From positions 6,475 to 27,829 of the forward strand of contig NVTJ01000025.1 of NCBI GenBank assembly GCA_002401545.1: a DNA stretch of 21,355 bases, read 5' to 3'. The number at the start of each line of letters is the position of its first letter. Position 1 is the first letter of the stretch. Of the stretch, positions 1 to 7,633 are shown piece by piece. The notes below the pieces were generated by a model, which saw only the letters and a list, made by a program, of their open reading frames with translations, was not told where the DNA came from and made no database searches. Position numbers and translations under genes: made by a program. This DNA is from Alphaproteobacteria bacterium. GTDB taxonomy: Bacteria; Pseudomonadota; Alphaproteobacteria; Sphingomonadales; Emcibacteraceae.

Positions 1-1
1 T

Positions 2-175
2 GTGGTCAGCAAGAAATTGCATCTCCATGCCCGCAGTATCGAGATTGATCACCCGGACGGGGGCCTGTTGTCGGTGACCGCCGACCTGCCGCGCCATATG
101 AAGGAAAGCTGGGACATGTTCGGTTTTGACAGGAACGACAAGAGCCATCCTTTTGATGCGGAGGACAATATTTGA
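2..175 (+). CDS. RluA-family 23S rRNA pseudouridine synthase, C-terminal fragment
   Basis: Only the last 57 codons lie in the window; the gene begins upstream. The frame is open from base 2 and ends at TGA 173-175. The visible residues LHLHARSIEIDHPDGG and, further on, the run ending in WDMFGF match the C-terminal end of RluA/RluC/RluD-type synthases, where an LHAR..F.HP.G motif precedes a PLP..M...W....F tail. These enzymes isomerise uridines in 23S rRNA. A following HAD phosphatase and ATP12 gene is a common alphaproteobacterial arrangement, which favours an RluC-like member, but the catalytic Asp region is not visible. The stop codon overlaps the TTG start of the next gene, so the two are probably translationally coupled. 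Confidence 0.8.
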   Translation: MVSKKLHLHARSIEIDHPDGGLLSVTADLPRHMKESWDMFGFDRNDKSHPFDAEDNI

Positions 176-702
176 TCAGCCTGAACCAACCGCAGAAAGA
201 CATTCGTGTCGGCATGATAGCCGGGGCGGTTTTCTGCATGGTCTGGGTCTTGATGGGTTATGGTTTCATTGATATGGCGTTGCCGCTGTGGGTGACCACA
301 GGGGACAAGCTGGCTTATGTGGCAAAATGTGAAATCTTTGCCGCCCTGATGCTGCTTTTCGGGGTGATGGCTGTTGCCGGACAACGGTTTTTCTCTGACA
401 AGGCCCGAGAAGGACAGACAGAGGGGCTGTCGTCCGCACTCACCATAAACCTGCGCTATATCCAGAATACAATGGAACAGCTTGTCCTGCTGGTGATCAC
501 CCATATGGCCTTTGCCGCCACGGCGGATAGTGGCGAGATGAAAATCATTCCCATTCTGGTCAGTCTGTTCATTGTCGGGCGGATCTGTTTCTGGATCGGC
601 TATCATCAAAGTCCGCTGTCCCGGGCTTTTGGCTTTGCGGTAACATTCTATCCAACGGTTGTGATGATGATCATGACCGTATGGCGTTTGGTGGGGGTAT
701 GA
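172..702 (+). CDS. MAPEG-family integral membrane protein
   Basis: A 176-residue protein with about four hydrophobic segments (near residues 12-35, 45-68, 103-118 and 120-145, with a further stretch at 150-173). The RYIQNTMEQLVLL segment near residues 95-107 resembles the N..E motif of MAPEG proteins (membrane-associated proteins in eicosanoid and glutathione metabolism). Bacterial members are poorly understood; a glutathione-linked role would be inference. The start is TTG at 172, supported by GAGG at 161-164 seven bases upstream and by overlap with the upstream stop (173-175); the next in-frame ATG (214) would cut into the first hydrophobic segment. One base separates its TGA from the ATG of the HAD gene, so it sits inside a compact operon. 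Confidence 0.7.
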   Translation: MISLNQPQKDIRVGMIAGAVFCMVWVLMGYGFIDMALPLWVTTGDKLAYVAKCEIFAALMLLFGVMAVAGQRFFSDKAREGQTEGLSSALTINLRYIQNTMEQLVLLVITHMAFAATADSGEMKIIPILVSLFIVGRICFWIGYHQSPLSRAFGFAVTFYPTVVMMIMTVWRLVGV

Positions 703-703
703 G

Positions 704-1363
704 ATGAAGCTGATTGTCTTTGATTGTGACGGGACGCTGGTTGACGGCCAGCATTTGATCCTTGATGCCATGCAGTCAGCCTGTCGGACCTGTGATGTTT
801 CCTATGCGGGGGATGAGGCCATTCGTCAGATCGTCGGCCTGTCCCTGATGGAAGCTATCGGGATTTGTTATCCCAAAGAGAATGAAAAAACCCACCTCGC
901 CCTGAAAGATGCCTTTGTCGCGCGGTTTCAGGAACTGCGGTTGCAGGATGAGATTGATGAACCGTTGTTTGACGGGGTGAGGGAGGTGCTGGAACAGCTT
1001 CATGGGGAGGGATATCTGCTGGGGGTTGCGACGGGGAAGTCAAAGCGCGGTTTGATCATTACCCTGGAGAACCATGGCCTTAGAGACTATTTCTTAACCT
1101 TGAACACTGCTGATGACGGGCCGGGAAAGCCCCATCCTTCCATGTTGCTCGCTGCCATGCGGGAGGCGGGGGTGGCGCCTGAAAATACCCTTATGATTGG
1201 CGATACCACTTATGATATTGAGATGGCGCTGGCGGCAAAAGTCCGGGCGGTGGGGGTGTCATGGGGCTATCATGACCGTCATAAGCTGGTGCAGAGCGGG
1301 GCGCATTATATGCTGGATCATATTTTTCATCTTCGAAGGGTTCTTGATGAAGCGTTTTTATGA
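704..1363 (+). CDS. HAD-superfamily hydrolase, phosphoglycolate-phosphatase-like
   Basis: A 219-residue cytosolic phosphatase of the HAD-IA subclass. All four HAD motifs are visible: motif I FDCDGTLVDG with nucleophile Asp7 and acid/base Asp9, motif II in GVATGKSKRG, motif III Lys in GKPHPS, and motif IV in MIGDTTYDI. The cap domain lies between motifs I and II, as in phosphoglycolate phosphatase (Gph). Substrate cannot be read from sequence. It starts at ATG 704, directly after the preceding TGA, and its last codons overlap the ATP12 start at 1347 by 17 bases. In alphaproteobacteria this gene is often found between an RluA-type synthase and the ATP12 chaperone gene, as here. Confidence 0.88.
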   Translation: MKLIVFDCDGTLVDGQHLILDAMQSACRTCDVSYAGDEAIRQIVGLSLMEAIGICYPKENEKTHLALKDAFVARFQELRLQDEIDEPLFDGVREVLEQLHGEGYLLGVATGKSKRGLIITLENHGLRDYFLTLNTADDGPGKPHPSMLLAAMREAGVAPENTLMIGDTTYDIEMALAAKVRAVGVSWGYHDRHKLVQSGAHYMLDHIFHLRRVLDEAFL

Positions 1364-2039
1364 CAAGGCTGTTGTGGTCGCCTGTGCGGCAGGTTATCTG
1401 GTGCAACTGGACGGGCGTGAGGTAAAGACACCGGAAAAAAGGCAGAATCTTAGCCCGACCAAGGCGATGGCTGAGGCTATTGGTCAGGAATGGAATGATC
1501 AGGGGGAAAAAGTAATCCCGGACAGTATGCCCATCGCCAAGCTTCAGAATACGGCCATTGACCGGGTGGAGACGCGGCGCGGTGACCTGATTGCCGAGCT
1601 GGTGAAATATGCCGGCACAGATTTGCTCTGTTACCGGGCGGATTTCCCGGAAGACCTTGTGCGGTGGTAGACCGACATATGGCAACCTCTTCTTGACTGG
1701 GTTTCAAAGACCCATGGTATCACGCTGAAAGTCACCACGGGAATTTTGCATGTGGAACAGGATGTGGCACAGCTTGAAGAAATCCTGCGAGAGACAGACA
1801 GCTTCAGGCTTGCGGCGTTTCATAACATCACAACCCTTTGCGGGTCTGTATCAGTGGCGCTCAATGTTTTTGGCGGCAATATTACAGCAGAGCAGGCTTG
1901 GGCTGCGGCAGAGCTGGATGAAAATTACCAGATCGCCCAGTGGGGCCGTGATGATGAGGCCAGGGTCCGGCAGGATAACATGAAAGCCGAACTGGATGCC
2001 GCCGTGCGCTTTCTGGATTTAATGTCTGGGCCGACCTGA
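1347..2039 (+). pseudogene. ATP12-family F1-ATPase assembly chaperone, interrupted by in-frame TAG
   Basis: ATP12 proteins bind the F1 alpha subunit during ATP synthase assembly in mitochondria and alphaproteobacteria. The frame starts at ATG 1347 and shows family features: LDGREVKTP, LPTKA-like SPTKAMAEAIGQEW, MPIAKLQNTAID, and DLLCYRAD. TAG at 1668-1670 stops it after 107 residues. The same frame then runs open for another 122 residues with the family's C-terminal half (TDIWQPLLDW, AAFHNITTLCGS, LDENYQIAQWG), ending at TGA 2037-2039. No frameshift is involved: one CAG-to-TAG change would explain it, because homologues carry Gln here (LV.RQ). The break falls about where the N-terminal domain meets the helical C-terminal domain. 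It may be a recent nonsense mutation, a sequencing error, or two split products; the C-terminal part could restart at TTG 1746. The 3' end overlaps convergent btuD by 21 bases. Confidence 0.85.
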
Positions 2040-2804
2040 TATTTTCCACGGGCTGAGGAAGCTATCACCATTTTCCTGCCAGCGGCTGGCCCTGATATGG
2101 TAGGCCTTATCCAGATTTTCCGGGGTTAAAACGGTTTCAACATCACCAAAGCTGAGAATTTCACCCTGATGCATCAAAACAAGTTCGTCACAATATCGCT
2201 GGGCAAGGGACAGGTCGTGGAGGACGATCAGCACCCCATGACCTTCTTTCGCCAACTCCTGTAAAATATCCATAACCTGTAGCTGGTGATAGGGGTCGAG
2301 GGAGGCAATAGGCTCGTCAGCGCAAAGATAATCCGCCATGGATACGATGGCCCGTGCCAGCATGACACAGGCCCGCTCCCCACCGGATAATGTGGTGACA
2401 AGCCGGTCGATCAGATGCAGCGTGTCGGTTTTGATCATGGCCTGATGGATGAGATGCTCGTCCATCCCACTGACCTTTTGCCAGGGGTCAAGATGGGGGA
2501 TGCGGCCAAGGGAGATGATATGGCGCACATCAAGGGGCCAGTGGACCGGGGCGCCCTGTGCGGCATAGGAAATTTTTTTGGCGCGCTCCTTCAGGGTCCA
2601 GTCCGACAATTCTTCGCCGTCCAGCACTATAGAGCCGCATTGCGGGGTTACCAGACCCAGAATGGCTCTGAGGAGAGTGCTTTTCCCTGCTCCATTAGGT
2701 CCAATCAGGCCAATCAGTTTCCCTTTCGGGACGCTCAGGGATACGCCCTTGAGTATGGCGTTATTTTTAAGGGTTACATGAATATTGCGGGCTTCCAGTG
2801 TCAT
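2019..2804 (-). CDS. btuD: Cobalamin ABC transporter ATP-binding protein BtuD
   Basis: A 261-residue ABC ATPase: Walker A GPNGAGKST near residues 35-43, signature LSGGERACVMLARA near 140-153, Walker B ending YLCADEPIASLD with catalytic Glu, and the switch His in VLHDLSLAQRYCDE. The family is the FecE/HmuV/BtuD type that powers uptake of iron chelates, heme or B12. The substrate is assigned from context: the operon opens with a TonB receptor behind a cobalamin riboswitch. The start overlaps the btuC stop by four bases (ATGA), so the genes are coupled. The 3' end overlaps the convergent ATP12 frame by 21 bases, and I see no terminator hairpin between them. Confidence 0.88.
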   Translation of the reverse strand: MTLEARNIHVTLKNNAILKGVSLSVPKGKLIGLIGPNGAGKSTLLRAILGLVTPQCGSIVLDGEELSDWTLKERAKKISYAAQGAPVHWPLDVRHIISLGRIPHLDPWQKVSGMDEHLIHQAMIKTDTLHLIDRLVTTLSGGERACVMLARAIVSMADYLCADEPIASLDPYHQLQVMDILQELAKEGHGVLIVLHDLSLAQRYCDELVLMHQGEILSFGDVETVLTPENLDKAYHIRASRWQENGDSFLSPWKISGRPRH

Positions 2805-3796
2805 CTCATGGTCCCCCGTGTTTTATAAATAATATACAGAAACAGCGGCGAGCCCACAAAGGCTGTCACCACGCCCAGACGTAACTGCCCGTGGCCTACG
2901 GGTATGCGGGTAATCAGGTCGGCAATGGTCAGCAAGATGGCACCGAGCAGGGCGCTGGGCACCAGAAGCCGTCCGGGGGCATGACCGATCAGGCTGCGCA
3001 CCATATGGGGCACCACAAGGCCGACAAAACCAATAGCCCCGCAGACCGACACCGTGGCCCCGACACTGATGGCACTGCCGACAATAACCTTCATGCGCAG
3101 CCGTTTAAGATTAATACCAAGGGTCTGTGCGGTGTCTTCGCCAAGGCTGCTGGCGTCCAGACCCTGCCCCACACCGGCCATGATCAGCCAACCGCCGATA
3201 ATGAACGGTCCGGCAAGGGTAATGTCAGCCATGGTCCGGTTTTCCAGTGATCCCAGAAGCCACATGATCATATCCTGTAACGACATGGGATTGGGGGAAA
3301 AATTCATGGTCAGGGCGATGGCCGCTGTCGCCAGAGAGCTGATGCCAATCCCGGCAAGAATCAGGGTCAGGACACTGCTGTCGCGGCTGGAAATGAAGGA
3401 CAGGATCATGGTGGCCAGCAATGCGCCGGTCATGGACATGATCTGGATTGACAGGGGAAAAACCGAAGAGAGGCCAAAATAAATGGCAATCACCGCTCCA
3501 AGTCCCGCGGAAGCAGAAACACCAATAACACCGGGGTCGGCCAGCGGATTTCTCAGCAAGCCCTGCAAGGCGGCCCCTGAAAGTCCCAGGGATGCCCCGG
3601 CCAATATACCCAGCAACACCCGTGGCAGGCGAAGCTCAAGGACAATAATTTCGGTTGCGGTATCTGACGTGCCAAACAGGGCCGACAGAATATCACGGGC
3701 CGGAATATCCGCCGCCCCGATGAAAAGTGACAGGAAGGCAATGACCAGCAGCAACAGGCTTAACAGGATGATGAGACGGGGGGGATTTATTTTCAT
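2801..3796 (-). CDS. btuC: Cobalamin ABC transporter permease BtuC (FecCD family)
   Basis: A 331-residue inner-membrane permease with the usual run of roughly nine or ten hydrophobic helices. FecCD/BtuC hallmarks are present: LRLPRVLLGILAGASLGLSG near residues 53-72, NPLADPGVIGVSAGAGLG-like sequence near 83-100, and near the end a GAIGFVGLVVPHMVR segment that matches the cytoplasmic coupling loop contacting the ATPase. It would form a dimer with two BtuD subunits. It is joined to both neighbours by four-base ATGA overlaps. Heme or siderophore permeases look alike; cobalamin specificity rests on the upstream riboswitch. Confidence 0.9.
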   Translation of the reverse strand: MKINPPRLIILLSLLLLVIAFLSLFIGAADIPARDILSALFGTSDTATEIIVLELRLPRVLLGILAGASLGLSGAALQGLLRNPLADPGVIGVSASAGLGAVIAIYFGLSSVFPLSIQIMSMTGALLATMILSFISSRDSSVLTLILAGIGISSLATAAIALTMNFSPNPMSLQDMIMWLLGSLENRTMADITLAGPFIIGGWLIMAGVGQGLDASSLGEDTAQTLGINLKRLRMKVIVGSAISVGATVSVCGAIGFVGLVVPHMVRSLIGHAPGRLLVPSALLGAILLTIADLITRIPVGHGQLRLGVVTAFVGSPLFLYIIYKTRGTMR

Positions 3797-4632
3797 TTAA
3801 ACAGCTTCTCCACTTCACCGTGAATATATTCCGCCGCATCGACAGAAAAAATTCCGTTACAGGAGAGATAACGCCCCGGCACCATGATGGTCGGGATGGT
3901 GTTAAGCATTTGTCTGATCCGTCCGTGACGCATCAGGCTCCAGTTGGATATATGAATGTTTTCCTGATTAAAAAAACTGCCGATGATGATGTCCGGCGGG
4001 TTTTGTATCAGGGCTTCCAGCGGTAACGGTTGCCAACCCGTGAGGTCCAGTTCCTCGGACAGGGAGGCTAGCCCCGCCAGTTTTATGATGTCATTGACGA
4101 AGGTATTCTTCCCCGCCGTGATACCACCGGGGGCCATATAGGCGGCGCGCAGATTTCGTCCGGGCCGGTTTGTTAACGCCGCGAGACGGTCCTGATGATT
4201 TTTGATCATATGTTCCGCACGGTCAGCCTGCTGTAACGCCGCCCCCATACGGCGCATATTCTTATATAATATTTCCGTATCGGTACCATATTCGGCGGAG
4301 GCAACCGGAATATTTGCCCGTGTCAGAAGCGGCAGCATTTTAGGGCCGCCCCAGTTGCGGATCACCACATCCGGGGCCATATGGAGAACTTCTTCGGAGG
4401 TGGCCCGGAACAGGGGCAGACCCTGTGCCTTGTCCTTGTAAAAAGAATGTTCTTCAATGGCTTCCCTGCTCAGGGCCATGATCTGATCCCGGTCCGCCAG
4501 CGACAGGATGAACTGATCGGCGCAATAATCAAGGGATACGGCCTTTGGTTTCCCTTGGGCATATGACAGGGGTAAAAATGCCGCAACACTCAGCAGGATA
4601 GTTGTTATCACGAATGTTGCGGCATTGATCAT
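3793..4632 (-). CDS. btuF: Periplasmic cobalamin-binding protein BtuF
   Basis: A 279-residue substrate-binding protein of the helical-backbone class (FepB/BtuF). The N-terminus has a hydrophobic signal sequence (residues 1-25) with likely cleavage after SYA, giving a periplasmic protein; there is no lipobox Cys. The mature part begins with KAVSLDYCADQFILSLAD, the typical opening beta-strand/helix of this family, and contains the LAGLASLSEELDLTGWQPLPLEAL region that precedes the second lobe. It starts three bases after the btuB stop and overlaps btuC by four bases. It would hand B12 from the receptor to BtuCD. An iron-chelate binder would look similar, so specificity is contextual. Confidence 0.87.
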   Translation of the reverse strand: MINAATFVITTILLSVAAFLPLSYAQGKPKAVSLDYCADQFILSLADRDQIMALSREAIEEHSFYKDKAQGLPLFRATSEEVLHMAPDVVIRNWGGPKMLPLLTRANIPVASAEYGTDTEILYKNMRRMGAALQQADRAEHMIKNHQDRLAALTNRPGRNLRAAYMAPGGITAGKNTFVNDIIKLAGLASLSEELDLTGWQPLPLEALIQNPPDIIIGSFFNQENIHISNWSLMRHGRIRQMLNTIPTIMVPGRYLSCNGIFSVDAAEYIHGEVEKLFK

Positions 4633-4635
4633 CTG

Positions 4636-6489
4636 TTAGAATTTTCCTCTGACCCCGGCATAGAAAGACCGGTCAGCTGTGCCAAACCCGGACACCTGCT
4701 GATATTCCCTGTCGAACAGGTTATCAACTCTGCCGTAAATTTCAATGCCGGGTTTAATTTCATAGGTGGCATTCAGGTCAAACCGTACCCAACCATCAGG
4801 ATCGGGGGAGAAGGGGTCACGTTCCTTGCCGTTATAAGTCATACTGAGGGCCAGGCTGAGACTTTGCATGGCCTGCCACTGAATTTTCCCGAAGGCGGCA
4901 TTCCTTGGCACCCGCACAAGGTCTTCGCCCGTAGCTTCGTCCGTGGCATCGGTGAAGGTATAGTTTCCGCTGATGGACAGGCTTTCGGTCAATTGTACAT
5001 CGAGTGACAGCTCAACTCCCTTGGTATGAACATTGGCGATATTGCCAAATCCAATGGAAAAATCAAAATCAATCAGGTTGGTGATAGTCTGTTTAAAATA
5101 GGTTGCGCCAAGGTGAATTTTATCATTCCATAATGCCTGTTCAAATCCTGCTTCCCAAGCCTCTGATTCTTCCGCTTTCAGGTTGCCGTTCGGCGCCGTC
5201 AGGCCACAGAAACCACAGATGAAGGTCAGTTGAAAGACGCTGGGTGCCTTGAAACCTTCACCCCAGTTGGCAAAGACCTTGGTGCCGCTTTCCGCAAAGT
5301 AATAGGCTCCGGTGATGCGCGGTGTTGTGGTGCTGCCGTACTGGTTATGGTCGTCATAGCGCAGACCCGCCGTGAGGGTCAGTCCTTCCAGTCCCTGCCA
5401 GCTTAATTCGGAAAAAACACTGTCGATATTGAATTTCAACGGCGATATGGTCTCGGCTTTGGTTTCTTCATGCTGAAGGCCAAAGGAAATCCCGAAATCC
5501 TCACTCACCTCATAATGGCCAAAATAATCCAGATTGAAGCGGCTGCCTTCAAAGGTCAGAAAGGATACCGGTGCCCCGTCTGTCTCCCCGCGCCGGTTCG
5601 TTGTGGAATATTCTATGGACAGTGTATTTTGCAACGCGCCGTCCAGATAATTAAAGAACCCCCGTCCGGCGATGAGAAATTCTTCCGTGAAGCTGACCTC
5701 ATCCGTATCACTCAGGCTAAAAAAGGGCGGCGGAAAACCGTCAAACTCGTTGCGGCTGTCAACATAGCGGCTGATCAGTTGCAGGCTGTGACTTTCAGAT
5801 ATTTTTGCCGTGACTTTGCCGTGCAGGGAGATATTGCGGTAGCTGTCTGCTTCGCTGTTGCCGTCATTTTCATCGGCTTTTGAGATGCCGTCTGTGGTGA
5901 TGCCGCTGCCCGACAGGCTGAAATTCAGTTTGTCATTACCGCCCGCAATATTCCCGCCGGCGCGGAAGGTGCCAAAAGACCCGCCCTCGGCAAACAGACT
6001 CCCCGCAAGCCCTTCGCGACCACTTGGTGTGATGATATTGATCACCCCGCCAATGGCGTCTGAGCCGTAAAGAATGGATTGGGGACCGCGCAGGACCTCT
6101 ATGCGTTCAATGCCGTTTGGGTCCAGATTTGAAAAGTCGAAACCACCGCCGGGGGAGGCCACATCATTGATCTGAACACCGTCAATCAGGATCACCGTCT
6201 GATCGCTGCCCGCACCGCGAATACGCAGGGAGGCGACACCGCCAAATGATCCACTCTGATTTAACGACAGGCCGGGTATGCTTTGCAGGATGTCCTGGAC
6301 AAATACGGTCTGGGACTTTGCCATATCTTCGGCACTGATCACCGAGATGCTGCTGCCGATCTCTGACAGGGGCCGCGCGTAACGGGTGGCAGATACGACT
6401 ATTTCCTCAAAGTTTTCTTCGGCGTGGGAGACGGGTAATACGGCGACTGTGGCCAGCAGGGTTGCTGAAAGATGTTTTTTAAAATCCAT
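4636..6489 (-). CDS. btuB: TonB-dependent outer-membrane cobalamin receptor BtuB
   Basis: A 617-residue receptor starting at ATG 6489, chosen over an in-frame ATG 69 bases upstream because GAGGAA (6496-6501) sits in Shine-Dalgarno position and because the protein then opens with a clean signal peptide (MDFKKHLSATLL..., cleavage after SHA). A TonB-box-like EEIVVSATR follows at once. The plug domain shows SIPGLSL, LRIRGAGSDQTVILIDGV, IERIEVLRGPQSILYGSDAIGGVINI; the rest is a 22-strand beta-barrel ending in the terminal Phe (YAGVRGKF). The cobalamin riboswitch in the 5' leader makes BtuB much the likeliest identity. It is the first gene of a four-gene operon with btuF, btuC and btuD. Confidence 0.92.
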   Translation of the reverse strand: MDFKKHLSATLLATVAVLPVSHAEENFEEIVVSATRYARPLSEIGSSISVISAEDMAKSQTVFVQDILQSIPGLSLNQSGSFGGVASLRIRGAGSDQTVILIDGVQINDVASPGGGFDFSNLDPNGIERIEVLRGPQSILYGSDAIGGVINIITPSGREGLAGSLFAEGGSFGTFRAGGNIAGGNDKLNFSLSGSGITTDGISKADENDGNSEADSYRNISLHGKVTAKISESHSLQLISRYVDSRNEFDGFPPPFFSLSDTDEVSFTEEFLIAGRGFFNYLDGALQNTLSIEYSTTNRRGETDGAPVSFLTFEGSRFNLDYFGHYEVSEDFGISFGLQHEETKAETISPLKFNIDSVFSELSWQGLEGLTLTAGLRYDDHNQYGSTTTPRITGAYYFAESGTKVFANWGEGFKAPSVFQLTFICGFCGLTAPNGNLKAEESEAWEAGFEQALWNDKIHLGATYFKQTITNLIDFDFSIGFGNIANVHTKGVELSLDVQLTESLSISGNYTFTDATDEATGEDLVRVPRNAAFGKIQWQAMQSLSLALSMTYNGKERDPFSPDPDGWVRFDLNATYEIKPGIEIYGRVDNLFDREYQQVSGFGTADRSFYAGVRGKF

Positions 6490-6496
6490 TGATTTT

Positions 6497-6529
6497 TCCT
6501 CGGATTCATTTTTTAAATAAGTGTGAGGA
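6497..6529 (-). promoter_or_regulatory. Candidate btuB ribosome-site-sequestering pairing
   Basis: In the btuB leader, TCCTC (plus-strand 6525-6529) is complementary to GAGGA in the Shine-Dalgarno sequence (6497-6501), with a 23-base AU-rich loop. A second short hairpin, GCGG-TTTT-CCGC, lies at 6580-6591. No U-run follows any hairpin before the start codon, so control of translation fits better than a transcription terminator. The pairing is short, so this is inference. Confidence 0.35.
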
Positions 6530-6622
6530 TATTTATGGATAATCAGGACATCCCGCACACGGCAACAAATGTCACCTATGCGGAAAACCGCTCTGTCCCA
6601 TTAACCCGATAGGCAGAAAGGG

Positions 6623-6736
6623 CGACCGGATGGCAGGTTTCCTGACTTATGATGAAAATCATCAATTACAGTTGCGGGTACAGTCCCGGTCTTATCACCG
6701 TGTTCCCTATTATCCCCTTTCGGGGCACCATCGTCG
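6623..6736 (-). promoter_or_regulatory. Cobalamin (adenosylcobalamin-type) riboswitch
   Basis: On the minus strand the conserved core reads in order: GGTGCC, AATAGGGAA, CGGTG, CCGGGACTGTACCCGCAACTG and the B12-box-like AAGTCAGGAAACCTGCC. These match the cobalamin riboswitch consensus closely. The closing stem is visible: CGACGATGG (6728-6736) pairs with CCATCCGGTCG (6623-6633), with two bulged bases. It lies 134 bases upstream of the btuB start codon. When B12 is abundant the aptamer should reduce btuBFCD expression; the exact expression platform is unclear. Confidence 0.95.
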
Positions 6737-6742
6737 GAGACA

Positions 6743-6771
6743 GATATAGTCAAAAAATATGGGGCTGGCAA
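6743..6771 (-). promoter_or_regulatory. Sigma-70-like promoter for the btu operon
   Basis: On the minus strand, TTGCCA (6766-6771) and TATATC (6743-6748) are separated by exactly 17 bases. A start about seven bases after the -10 falls near 6736, the first base of the riboswitch closing stem, which agrees well. Confidence 0.6.
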
Positions 6772-6837
6772 GGGGAAAATCGGGCCTGTTTTTAAGCTGA
6801 AAGCTGCTTTTCATTTGCAAGCTCTTGTAAATTTCAT

Positions 6838-6969
6838 TCAGATAAATCTTTTTGAAGGGTAAAGGTCCGGTGCTATGCTGTCCCCGTGACAGGACAGGCA
6901 GACAGGGGGGCTGGGCATATTTAACAAACCAGCAATGAGCAGTATAGGGACAGAGATTTTTGAAGACAT
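6838..6969 (-). CDS. 43-residue ORF with hydrophobic N-terminus and CxxCH heme-c motif
   Basis: ATG at 6969 is preceded, six bases away, by a good Shine-Dalgarno AAAGGG (6976-6981), and a perfect -10 hexamer TATAAT lies at 7005-7010 on the same strand, though I see no -35. The peptide has a short charged start (MSSK), a hydrophobic stretch (VPILLIAGLLNM), then PSPPVCLSCHGDSIAPDLYP and a stop at 6838-6840. CLSCH is a covalent heme-attachment motif, and CHG followed by a YP recalls DUF3365-type heme domains. The peptide may be a micro-cytochrome, a remnant of a longer cytochrome, or chance. The frame beyond the stop shows no recognisable continuation in any frame. It lies between the UDG gene and the btu promoter. 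Confidence 0.35.
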   Translation of the reverse strand: MSSKISVPILLIAGLLNMPSPPVCLSCHGDSIAPDLYPSKRFI

Positions 6970-7029
6970 GAGAAACCCTTTAATATCCGGTCTGTGTTTT
7001 ATGTATTATACAACATGCTAATATGTGGC

Positions 7030-7629
7030 TCAGGGTTTTCCAGATAAAATGTTGCTTACCCGCAGGCGGAGCGTGGGAATGACATCCTGTTCAAACCACG
7101 GATTTCTTTTCAGCCAGATCATGTTGCGGGGGCTGGGATGGGGCATGGGGATGATTTCATCGCCATAATCCTGCCAGTATTTCACGGTTTCCGTCAGGTT
7201 TTTACGGGTCTGCCCCTTCAGGTGCCAGGCAATGGCATATTGGCCGATCACTAGTGTCAGCTCTATATTGGAAAGATTTTCCAGCAGAGGGGTACGCCAT
7301 TTCTCGGCACATTCCGGGCGCGGTGGCAGGTCGCCGGATTTCCCGGTACCGGGAAAGCAGAAGCCCATGGGAACAATGGCAACCTTGGATGCATCATAAA
7401 ATATATCCCGGTCTATTCCCATCCAGTTCCGAAGCCGGTCGCCACTGGGGTCATTGAAAGGGATACCCGTTTCATGAACTTTTCTGCCGGGAGCCTGTCC
7501 TACAATAAGAATTCTGGATGAGGTGGAAACCTGAATAACAGGACGCGGGGGATGGGGCAGCATGTCTGCACAATGCTTGCAGGCTGCAATTTCTTTTTTC
7601 AAATTCTCCAGGCAAACGCGCATAATCAA
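7030..7629 (-). CDS. Uracil-DNA glycosylase-superfamily protein, probable 4Fe-4S type
   Basis: A 199-residue protein of the UDG fold (families 4/5-like). Visible are motif A ILIVGQAPGRKVHE with TGIPFNDPSG following, and the C-terminal HPSPRN motif (164-169) that inserts into DNA. Cysteines at 17, 20, 91 and 107 have a C-x2-C ... C-x15-C pattern like the cluster ligands of Fe-S uracil-DNA glycosylases, so a 4Fe-4S cluster is likely. It would remove uracil (or a related lesion) from DNA. Motif A has Gln-Ala where family 4 usually has Glu-Gly or Glu-Ala, so substrate range may differ. ATG 7629 is taken as start; ATG 7623 is also possible. It lies four bases after a membrane protein gene and is probably cotranscribed with it. 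Confidence 0.78.
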   Translation of the reverse strand: MIMRVCLENLKKEIAACKHCADMLPHPPRPVIQVSTSSRILIVGQAPGRKVHETGIPFNDPSGDRLRNWMGIDRDIFYDASKVAIVPMGFCFPGTGKSGDLPPRPECAEKWRTPLLENLSNIELTLVIGQYAIAWHLKGQTRKNLTETVKYWQDYGDEIIPMPHPSPRNMIWLKRNPWFEQDVIPTLRLRVSNILSGKP

Positions 7630-7633
7630 GACC

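Noticed and set aside
49..771. Long minus-strand open frame across the rluA-family tail, the MAPEG-like gene and the HAD start
   Set aside because: The plus-strand genes have family motifs and linked starts and stops; the antisense product is Pro/His/Gln-rich and resembles nothing known.
1668..1670. TAG as a recoded or read-through codon
   Set aside because: Several intact genes here end in TAG, and the following bases (ACC) are not a known leaky context; nonsense mutation or sequence error is simpler.
6490..6558. Upstream in-frame ATG extension of btuB
   Set aside because: The extension would put 23 polar residues before a clean signal peptide and lacks a good ribosome site, whereas GAGGAA sits before ATG 6489.
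6781..6837. Continuation of the CxxCH ORF as a frameshifted cytochrome
   Set aside because: Translating past the stop in all three frames shows no heme-domain motifs, so a simple frameshift of a longer cytochrome is not supported.
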